DNA of 25,722 bases from a virus, in the IMG/VR virus record IMGVR_UViG_3300009161_005617, positions 1-25,722 of that record; one strand, 5' to 3'. Shown here in pieces: positions 8,436-14,362 of this stretch. The position numbers and the translations under genes were made by a program. The notes beneath the pieces were generated by a model. It was not told where the DNA came from, did not search any database, and was given only the letters and a program-made list of their open reading frames with translations. How positions within the stretch are numbered: the first letter of the stretch is position 1; each line of letters begins with the position of its first letter.

Positions 8436-8882
8436 ATGAACATTATTAAATTGTCTAAGTTTATTAAATTAGCTAAACACTTAGATTCTGTTGGGAAATT
8501 TAAAGAAGCAGATAATTTATTAATAAAAATTTCAAATTATTATCCAGAACAATCTCAAACCAAAACAAAAGATATATCTTATTTTGAATGGGATGAAACT
8601 ACAGAAGAACAATTCAAAGATAATGATACCAACTATATCACCAAAAAACCTAATTTATTACAAAAAGAATATTACCACATAGGTGAGGGAACAGACCCTG
8701 AGAAAAAAGATGAACTCAGCACTCAAGGATTATTAAATGGACCATCAGGATCAGGGATAGCAGCATATGATCCAGGAAATTTAGCTTCAAGTCCTTCAAT
8801 GTCTGGAGGAGTAGGAAATTTTACTTGGAACGAAGTTTACGATGAAAATCACCCAGAATATAATAGAATTCCAAGAAGATAG
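8436..8882 (+). CDS. Hypothetical small protein with an N-terminal helical motif
   Basis: This 148-residue protein has a good ribosome site (AAAGGAA) just before ATG 8436. The N-terminus is an amphipathic helix pair, with LAKHLDSVGKFKEADNLL at about residues 12-29. I associate this pattern (A-x-x-L-D-x-x-G-x-x-x-E-A-D) with the N-termini of otherwise unrelated proteins in large phage genomes, which is a recollection and not a search result. The remainder is polar, with a Gly/Ser-rich stretch at about 97-126, and looks disordered. No enzyme motif is visible. It is probably a virion-associated or assembly protein; the helical N-terminus might be a docking or targeting segment. Confidence 0.7.
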   Translation: MNIIKLSKFIKLAKHLDSVGKFKEADNLLIKISNYYPEQSQTKTKDISYFEWDETTEEQFKDNDTNYITKKPNLLQKEYYHIGEGTDPEKKDELSTQGLLNGPSGSGIAAYDPGNLASSPSMSGGVGNFTWNEVYDENHPEYNRIPRR

Positions 8883-8890
8883 AGGAAAAT

Positions 8891-9361
8891 ATGCCAATAC
8901 CAATTAAGCCAGTACACAACTTAGATTTACATGCTGAATTATTTGACATTCCTAATCAAGCACAAGCATTAGGTTTATCAGATATTCAAATTCAATTGTT
9001 AGGAATGAGTGGAAAACCTAACAAAGAAGCAGCGTCAAGACTTTCATCAAGAGATTACGATATTTTGAAAGAAATTGAAGCTGGAAATTCTGAGGTAGTT
9101 ACTGCTTCCACTGAATATAAAGCTCCTATTTATATCACCGACTCTGACATTTTATCCTTGAAAACTGCTGGACTACTTCAAGGGTATGGAAGAAATGTAT
9201 CTCTTACCGAAAGAGCTAAAGTAACTCTTAGAGATCATTATCTTTCTACAGATACAGTGAATGAATTTAGAAAAGCAAGAAGTAAAGATAGATTTGATTT
9301 AGAAGAAGCTAGAAATTTTAAGGTTTCCGAAGTTAAGTCAAAATTTAGAAAAGTAACTTGA
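8891..9361 (+). CDS. Winged-helix-like hypothetical protein ending in a TGA that may be read through
   Basis: This 156-residue product starts at ATG 8891 with GAGGAAA eight bases upstream. Residues about 76-118 resemble a winged helix: ITDSDILSLKTAGLL, then GRNVSLTERAKVTL. No family is certain. Its stop is TGA (9359-9361), unlike all other genes in the window, which end in TAA or TAG. The same frame then continues without a stop to 9736 through a complete DUF192 domain. Read through, the product would be about 281 residues with the TGA codon at position 157, next to the sequence KFRKVT. Possible explanations are programmed readthrough, TGA decoded as Trp, a recent nonsense mutation, or a sequencing error in TGG. 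Confidence 0.7.
   Translation: MPIPIKPVHNLDLHAELFDIPNQAQALGLSDIQIQLLGMSGKPNKEAASRLSSRDYDILKEIEAGNSEVVTASTEYKAPIYITDSDILSLKTAGLLQGYGRNVSLTERAKVTLRDHYLSTDTVNEFRKARSKDRFDLEEARNFKVSEVKSKFRKVT
9359..9361 (+). other. In-frame TGA joining two coding segments (candidate readthrough or recoded codon)
   Basis: The codon series is GTA ACT TGA CTC ACT GAT, followed by 124 more sense codons before TAA at 9734-9736. The base after TGA is C, a context often described as leaky. Tryptophan codons elsewhere in the window are TGG, which argues against wholesale reassignment of TGA. No evident selenocysteine hairpin follows. Confidence 0.55.
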
Positions 9362-9436
9362 CTCACTGATAATTCTGGTTCAGAATTTGATATTAGATTT
9401 ATTGCTGACACTGATAAAAAAAGATCTAAAGGATTA

Positions 9437-9736
9437 ATGTTTGCTGATCCTTTGGATGATACTGAGGTTGTTTTGTTTGTGTTTGATAGTCCTGATGGTT
9501 ATTCTTTCTGGAATAAAAATGTTGATTTTCCATTAAGTTTAGCATTCTTAGACAAAAATATGGAGATTGTTGATTTAGGAGACATGCAAAAACAAAGTAC
9601 TAAATCATTATCTCCAAAATCTAATTCTGTTGTTTATGTTGTAGAAGCCAAACTAAACTTCTTCGAAAACAATGGAATTAAAAAAGGCGACCAGTTTGAA
9701 ATTAAAAATAAAAAGCTGATTGTCAAAAAACAGTAA
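9437..9736 (+). CDS. DUF192 domain, in frame with the upstream gene across a TGA
   Basis: The segment matches the DUF192 family. GLMFADPL (codons 9431-9454) corresponds to the family's GLM-x-R block. FWNKNVDFPLSLAFLD is the counterpart of the FWMKNT-x-x-PLDI-x-FLD signature. YVVEAKLNFFENNGIKKGD matches the Y-V-L-E...GIKxGD end. The ATG at 9437 lies inside the domain, in the GLM block, and would lose the first beta strand. That strand is encoded between the TGA at 9359 and 9437 (EFDIRFIAD). No ribosome site precedes 9437. The domain therefore makes best sense as the C-terminal part of a readthrough product with 8891-9361, or as a remnant of a gene broken by a nonsense mutation. The function of DUF192 is not established. 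Confidence 0.75.
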   Translation: MFADPLDDTEVVLFVFDSPDGYSFWNKNVDFPLSLAFLDKNMEIVDLGDMQKQSTKSLSPKSNSVVYVVEAKLNFFENNGIKKGDQFEIKNKKLIVKKQ

Positions 9737-9746
9737 AAGAATAAAT

Positions 9747-9768
9747 AAAGGATTTTCCATCCTTTTTT
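9747..9768 (+). terminator. Short terminator-like hairpin after the DUF192 segment
   Basis: AAAGGAT (9747-9753) pairs with ATCCTTT (9759-9765) around a five-base loop and runs into further T residues. The stem is short and AT-rich, so termination is probably partial. Its place after 9736, and not after the TGA at 9361, fits the DUF192 segment being the true end of the transcript. Confidence 0.5.
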
Positions 9769-9810
9769 AAGAAGCTATTAATATATTTTTTAACAACGTC
9801 CTCGTGTAGG

Positions 9811-10873
9811 AAGTTGAGGATTATAAAAAAAATAAGCCGAGGAGTTTATAAAAATCATGGCAGATATTATTTTTCCAAATACATATCATGATGATTCTTT
9901 TGAGTCGGATGCTATGTTCAAAGGTATTGATTGGAATAATTTCAATCAAAAACTGGCACAAGCTAAAGAAGATAAAGAAAAAGAAGTTACCAGCGATGTT
10001 TTGGATTTACTAGAATCACTTAAAGAGTCTAATCCTAGCAAATTTCATGAAACTGTGAATAAAGTCATGCCCGAAAAGGCAGATGATAAAGTTGAAGTCA
10101 AGAAATCTGGTTGGAGAGCTGCTAAGGAAATGTGCTCCAGCTGTGATTGCGATCCATGCGAATGCGATGAAAAAGTAGCTAAGAAAAAGTGCAAAGAGTG
10201 TGGCAAGATCAAACCATGCGCTTGCGATAACAAAGAAGCTAAAATGGTCAAGAAAGCTCCTATAGCTTTCACACATCCTTCTCAACTTTCAGCAGAAGCA
10301 GTAGAAGCAGCATTAGCATCTGGTGATCAAGTTTTAGCTAACACTATTTTAGCTGCTAGACATGAGAGAAGAGTAAGATTGGCTAATAGAATCCAATCCA
10401 CTGTTCAAGCTCAAGAAGAAAAGGCAGTTAAACTTGCTCAAAGAAAAGCTTATAGAGAATCATTAGTGAAACAAGCAAGTTCTACAAAAACCACTATTAC
10501 AGCAAATAGATCAACTAAAACCAAAGCAGTGGCTGATAATGGTTTTGTTAAGATTTCTGAATTGAACCATAGAGCTAAAGCTGCTTTTGCAGAAAAGGCC
10601 CTTGCTGAGGGTTTTCCTTCAGAGTATGTAAATGCTGTTTTAGGTGAAGCTTTTAATTCTGCTGAAAAAACAGAAGAAATTAAGAGAGTGATGAGCTCCA
10701 GTCTTGAAGTAAATGTCAAGAAAGCAGCTGTTAAGTCAATGGTCAAAACTGCCACTCTTTCCAGTGCCGATTATTCTAGATTAGTTAACTATTGGAAGAA
10801 TGAATTAGGTTATGGCGATGTGGCGTGGATCAATGAGTTATTCACAAAGAAATACGATTAGAATCCTCAACTT
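9811..10873. repeat. Perfect 12-bp inverted repeat at the two ends of the Cys-rich gene
   Basis: AAGTTGAGGATT at 9811-9822, in the leader, is the exact reverse complement of AATCCTCAACTT at 10862-10873, right after the stop codon. In the messenger RNA the leader could pair with the 3' end. Alternatively the pair may mark the edges of a mobile or exchanged cassette. There is no flanking target duplication that I can see. Confidence 0.5.
9857..10861 (+). CDS. Cys-cluster hypothetical protein of the head module
   Basis: This 334-residue protein starts at ATG 9857 behind GAGGAG. Nine cysteines lie within residues 93-123 (C93, C96, C98, C101, C103, C112, C115, C121, C123). The C-x2-C-x-C-x2-C-x-C spacing resembles metallothioneins or a double zinc knuckle. 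The rest is Ala/Lys/Glu-rich and helical, with a segment near 245-280 resembling the small helical unit in the genes at 2637 and 11705. A KTAT motif occurs near residue 298, followed by LSSADYSRLVNYW; the scaffold-like protein at 21190 has a matching RTASLSS. I do not recognise a family. It is likely a minor head or core protein; metal storage is an alternative. Leader and terminator suggest its own transcription unit. Confidence 0.75.
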   Translation: MADIIFPNTYHDDSFESDAMFKGIDWNNFNQKLAQAKEDKEKEVTSDVLDLLESLKESNPSKFHETVNKVMPEKADDKVEVKKSGWRAAKEMCSSCDCDPCECDEKVAKKKCKECGKIKPCACDNKEAKMVKKAPIAFTHPSQLSAEAVEAALASGDQVLANTILAARHERRVRLANRIQSTVQAQEEKAVKLAQRKAYRESLVKQASSTKTTITANRSTKTKAVADNGFVKISELNHRAKAAFAEKALAEGFPSEYVNAVLGEAFNSAEKTEEIKRVMSSSLEVNVKKAAVKSMVKTATLSSADYSRLVNYWKNELGYGDVAWINELFTKKYD

Positions 10874-10876
10874 TGT

Positions 10877-10908
10877 TAGCCCAGGATAATATCTTGGGCT
10901 ACTTTTGT
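10877..10908 (+). terminator. Terminator after the Cys-rich gene
   Basis: TAGCCCAGGAT (10877-10887) pairs with ATCTTGGGCTA (10891-10901), eleven pairs including one G-T, with a three-base loop. It is followed by CTTTTGTT. The stem is strong and the U-tract modest. Confidence 0.7.
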
Positions 10909-10937
10909 TGATTAAAGAAATTAGGAAATAAAAGATA

Positions 10938-11702
10938 ATGGGCAACTTTAGAAGAGTATCTGACACTACTAACTTACCAAATTTTATCGAAAAAAAGTTT
11001 GTTGGTGCTCAAACTGAAATTGAAGAAGATCCATATGCTGAACTTAGAAATAATTCTGCTGATAACAGAGTAAAAATTTCTAAGCAAACTATGGGTATAA
11101 CAAAAACTGCTTCAATTAAGTCTTGGGAAAAAATAGAACAATCATCTACACTTAATCATTTTTCTGAAGACACATTAGAAAACAGATTACTTTCTGGCAA
11201 TTATGGTAATGAAAATACCAAAACTGCTAGTAACCTACAAGCATTTTCACCAGATGATTATATGAGTGTATTGATGAAAAGTCCACAAGAAATTTTCAAT
11301 CCTCAAATGTTTGGTATTCAAGAAGATTTTTTGGTTAGCCAAGAAAAAGAAAGTCATCAAGCAATTGTTAACAATCAACATAGAAGAGAAGCAAAAGCAT
11401 CCAGACATTCAAGCTGGGAACAAAATGCTCTTGATTCTTTAAGACAATCTAAAGTTGTTAACTCAAGAGCTCATTCTATCTTAAGAGTATCTTCAGACGT
11501 TGAGTCAAAATCATCACAATTTGGTGTCTTAGACCCTAATGAACTTGATGCTAGAGAAAACATGAGAGCAGCTAATCAAAACAGAGCTAGAGAGCAAAAA
11601 TTAGCTATAAAAAAGAAACAACACGAAGATCTTGTCAATAAATCTTTAAATCATTCTAAAACTTTAGCTGATATATACAATAGCTTTGATCTTGACGATT
11701 AA
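10938..11702 (+). CDS. Hypothetical head-region protein with two KTAS motifs
   Basis: This 254-residue protein starts at ATG 10938 with AGGAAA about ten bases upstream. I do not recognise it. It is polar, rich in Ser, Asn and charged residues, with no membrane segment. KTAS occurs at 56-59 and 95-98, the motif repeated in the portal, protease and scaffold-like proteins. The last third (about 195-245) is a highly charged, probably coiled helical region. It heads a run of four tightly packed genes leading to the portal (gaps of 2, 1 and 0 bases), so it is probably co-translated with them and has a structural or assembly role. Confidence 0.7.
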   Translation: MGNFRRVSDTTNLPNFIEKKFVGAQTEIEEDPYAELRNNSADNRVKISKQTMGITKTASIKSWEKIEQSSTLNHFSEDTLENRLLSGNYGNENTKTASNLQAFSPDDYMSVLMKSPQEIFNPQMFGIQEDFLVSQEKESHQAIVNNQHRREAKASRHSSWEQNALDSLRQSKVVNSRAHSILRVSSDVESKSSQFGVLDPNELDARENMRAANQNRAREQKLAIKKKQHEDLVNKSLNHSKTLADIYNSFDLDD

Positions 11703-11704
11703 AA

Positions 11705-12637
11705 ATGAGAAAATATTCGCAATTTAATGCTCCACTGGCATCAACTCCTGGTGGCCCTAATAACATTGAACTTAACGGTGAAGCTGCTGAATTTGGTGGT
11801 GAATCTGCTGAGGGTGTAACTCCTGAGGAAATGATTAAAGTCCTTGATGAAATTAATCAAATGGATAATTTTCAAGGAGATGCAAAAAATACAATTGTAC
11901 CCAAACTTGAAGATTTGTTATTGAAATTAAAAGACCAAGAAATAAAATCAAAAGTTTCTGTAATTATTAATGCATTAAATATGGCGAGTGATCCAAGAAA
12001 ACAAACAACTGATCCTGAAACTGGTAAAAGAGATCCAGGGCCAAAAGAATTGACCCAAACTCTAATTACCATAATTAAAAACAAAACTCCATCTGAAAAT
12101 CAAAACACTATGGAAAATCAATCACCCACGGAGAACACTATGGCATCTGTTTACAATCACAAAACAGCACAAAAAGTTATCAAGAAAAAAAAGAAAACTA
12201 GAGGAAATCCATTTAGAGTTCTGATGGGTAAAATTGGCAAATTATTAGACCATGGTGTTGGTAAGAGTGATATTGTCAGATATATTGCTAAAGAAGACAA
12301 GTGGAGCAATGAAACTATTGACAAAGCAGTGAAGATTGTTATGGATTATAACAAAAAACGAAATCAAAAAAAATCTTCAAATGATTCAAGAGTTGTTACT
12401 GCTGCTTACGATTACACAGAAAAACCAAATTTTGAAAAAAGATCCACACCTGAATTAATTTTTAGAGTTTGTTATTTATTAGATTTAGATGACTACAGCA
12501 AAACAACCAGACAAGGTCATGGCAAAGATGCTGATAGCAAAAAAGGCGTAAAAGAAGAAATTTCCAAAATTAGACAAGCCCTAACAAACAGAGGTATGTC
12601 AAAAGAAGAAATGGATAAACTAGGATTCGGAAAATAA
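11705..12637 (+). CDS. Hypothetical head-region protein with a basic helical domain
   Basis: This 310-residue protein starts two bases after the previous stop. The N-terminus is Gly/Glu-rich and flexible, then helical at about 40-95. A lysine cluster (KVIKKKKKTRGN, near 158-169) leads into a small helical unit, LLDHGVGKSDIVRYIAKED, which resembles a helix-turn-helix or UBA-like fold. The C-terminal region (about 235-310) is again helical and charged. The basic tract suggests contact with DNA. HKTAQ and VVTAA resemble the motif described for the other head proteins. No family is recognised. Confidence 0.7.
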   Translation: MRKYSQFNAPLASTPGGPNNIELNGEAAEFGGESAEGVTPEEMIKVLDEINQMDNFQGDAKNTIVPKLEDLLLKLKDQEIKSKVSVIINALNMASDPRKQTTDPETGKRDPGPKELTQTLITIIKNKTPSENQNTMENQSPTENTMASVYNHKTAQKVIKKKKKTRGNPFRVLMGKIGKLLDHGVGKSDIVRYIAKEDKWSNETIDKAVKIVMDYNKKRNQKKSSNDSRVVTAAYDYTEKPNFEKRSTPELIFRVCYLLDLDDYSKTTRQGHGKDADSKKGVKEEISKIRQALTNRGMSKEEMDKLGFGK

Positions 12638-12638
12638 A

Positions 12639-14051
12639 ATGAGTAGATACGAATTAACAACAAGAGTAGAAACTAAAAATCCTGAAACCCTGAAATTAGT
12701 TGGTGGGACAGGTCTTCTTAATATGCTTTCGGATACTATTAACAGAATGAGTGGCAATTCATATGTTTACAGTGATTCTCCATTTAGTTTATTAGATGAA
12801 AATAAAGACTTTGATAAAAATGACAAAATTGTACAGTCTTTTTTCAATAAGATAAACAATGTAGAAAAAGTATTTGCTTCTTCTAACGGTAAGCAAATTT
12901 TATCTGATACATATGGCACTTTATTGAATATTAGATTATCAGATTTAAGATTACAAATGAGAAAAGCATATAATTACATTCAAAATGCTTTAGATATCTC
13001 AAATGATGCTGTTAGATTGGAAAGAATTGCTTCAAAAATCCCAACAAGATCATCAGGGCATTATCAAGTAACAGCGCTCAAAGCTTTAGATGAGTTGATC
13101 AAATTATCATTAACTAGTTTCACAGACACAAAATTTAACAATGTAAAAAATTATGTTCTTTCAGGCAGCAAAGAAAACTACAGAACTGCCGCTAGATTAT
13201 TAAAAGATTCATTTGAAGAATTAACTCCTACTGAAAATAGAAGATTAGCTTACACCACTCTTCAAGTAAATATGAATGAGCCTTTCCTGTTGTGCCCAAA
13301 AGGTAAGTTTAATGGCTCAAATAACTCTGGCGCTGTACCGATGGAAATCTCAAAATGTAGAGAAAACTGTATAGACTCCAGAGTAGATGCTGATGGAAAA
13401 GTTAGCTGTAATTATCAAGCTTGGCTAACTGCTTCTTTTGAGCCTCATGATAAAGTTATGGCTAGATTAGATGTATCAAGACATCCTGACAATGAAGCTA
13501 ATTTGCTAAACATTGAAGAAGGCAAGCGAAAGAGACACGATGATCAACCAGGTTTCGAAAAAATGCTCGATGAAGCCAAAGAAGGTATCAATAAAGCAAG
13601 AAACAGTTCAGATTATGAAAACTCTAGAGAATATCAATTAAGAAATCGAAAAGCGCCATATTCAAATTATGAAAACAAAGAAAACAAAGAATTTGATCAG
13701 CCTATCGAATCAAAACTAAATCACAAACTTGATGATAAAGTTAAAACTACGAAAGTGGCTGGTGTTTTTGATTATATTTTAAATAGATCTGAAGATGAAG
13801 ATTCTTATGATGCTTATAGAAAATCATATCTTCAAAAAACTGCTAAATTAGTGGAAGATAAAGAAGATCAAGAAACAACAGAAACAATGCTAGAAGACAG
13901 AAGACATAACAACAAAATCACCAAAGATATTGAAGCATTGTTAGCTGGAGATGAAGTTGAATTTTCACATCAATATTCAGATGATGATCTTAAAACATTT
14001 GCTAGCGAATTAGGATTAGATCATTTATTAGAAGATAAAAGAGAAAATTAA
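12639..14051 (+). CDS. Hypothetical head-region protein with a central Cys motif
   Basis: This 470-residue protein begins one base after the preceding stop. Residues 1-215 are predicted mainly helical. A compact central block holds C219, then KCRENC (239-244) and SCNYQAWL from 256, a four-Cys arrangement (C219, C240, C244, C257) that could bind zinc or form disulphides. The C-terminal 200 residues are very charged, with many Asn, Asp, Glu and Lys, and probably disordered. They contain KVAG and KTAK motifs. No catalytic signature is seen. Its place directly before the portal suggests a head or packaging-associated structural protein. The next gene is in the same frame and starts on the base after this TAA. 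Confidence 0.7.
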   Translation: MSRYELTTRVETKNPETLKLVGGTGLLNMLSDTINRMSGNSYVYSDSPFSLLDENKDFDKNDKIVQSFFNKINNVEKVFASSNGKQILSDTYGTLLNIRLSDLRLQMRKAYNYIQNALDISNDAVRLERIASKIPTRSSGHYQVTALKALDELIKLSLTSFTDTKFNNVKNYVLSGSKENYRTAARLLKDSFEELTPTENRRLAYTTLQVNMNEPFLLCPKGKFNGSNNSGAVPMEISKCRENCIDSRVDADGKVSCNYQAWLTASFEPHDKVMARLDVSRHPDNEANLLNIEEGKRKRHDDQPGFEKMLDEAKEGINKARNSSDYENSREYQLRNRKAPYSNYENKENKEFDQPIESKLNHKLDDKVKTTKVAGVFDYILNRSEDEDSYDAYRKSYLQKTAKLVEDKEDQETTETMLEDRRHNNKITKDIEALLAGDEVEFSHQYSDDDLKTFASELGLDHLLEDKREN

Positions 14052-14333
14052 ATGTGGTACAGAATTATCAAATCTCAAGTCAATGATACAGAAGATTTGA
14101 AGATTCCTGCTTTTTTACTTGAAGGAGAGGAGAATATAAAGTCTCCTCTTTTTTCAAATTTAGAATCTCAATTGGAAGAAATTAGAACAGGTGAAGATCC
14201 TTTAGGCATATCTGTTGAAAAAGGACAAGGCGGGATGTATATGAAAAATGGCGAAGGCACATATCAATATTCATCTGGTAAAGGCGCACCAATGTTCCAA
14301 GATAATTTCCCTTCAAGTAAACAATTAATATAA
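14052..14333 (+). CDS. Small hypothetical protein before the portal
   Basis: This 93-residue product starts at the ATG directly abutting the preceding TAA, in the same frame, so translation is probably coupled by re-initiation. It begins MWYRIIKSQ, sharing the unusual MWY start with the metallopeptidase-like gene at the left. The C-terminal half is Gly-rich (GQGGMYMKNGEGTYQYSSG). No family is recognised. A terminator-like hairpin lies inside the coding region at 14126-14154, which might lower expression of the full-length transcript and of the portal. Confidence 0.6.
   Translation: MWYRIIKSQVNDTEDLKIPAFLLEGEENIKSPLFSNLESQLEEIRTGEDPLGISVEKGQGGMYMKNGEGTYQYSSGKGAPMFQDNFPSSKQLI
14126..14154 (+). 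terminator. Intragenic terminator-like hairpin upstream of the portal gene
   Basis: AGAGGAGA (14126-14133) pairs perfectly with TCTCCTCT (14142-14149) around an eight-base loop, followed by six T. It has the form of an intrinsic terminator but lies inside the frame 14052-14333. It may act as an attenuator, separating the small-gene block from portal expression. Confidence 0.45.
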
Positions 14334-14353
14334 TATCCTAAACAAGGTATAAT
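14325..14353 (+). promoter_or_regulatory. Candidate promoter directly before the portal gene
   Basis: TATAAT (14348-14353) lies 17 bases after a weak -35 TTAATA (14325-14330); a second TATAAT is at 14329-14334. Transcription from the first would begin close to 14360, almost at the ATG (14363), giving a nearly leaderless messenger. Such boxes arise often in AT-rich DNA, so support is limited. Confidence 0.35.
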
Positions 14354-14362
14354 ATAAGAGCA

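Noticed and set aside
9359-9361. Selenocysteine or full reassignment of TGA to Trp
   Set aside because: No clear SECIS-like hairpin follows, and Trp codons elsewhere are TGG; single-site readthrough, mutation or sequencing error remain better options.
10016-10285. Overlapping minus-strand frames inside the Cys-rich gene
   Set aside because: They are antisense to a well supported gene and without start signals; hydrophobic stretches result from complementing Lys/Glu codons.
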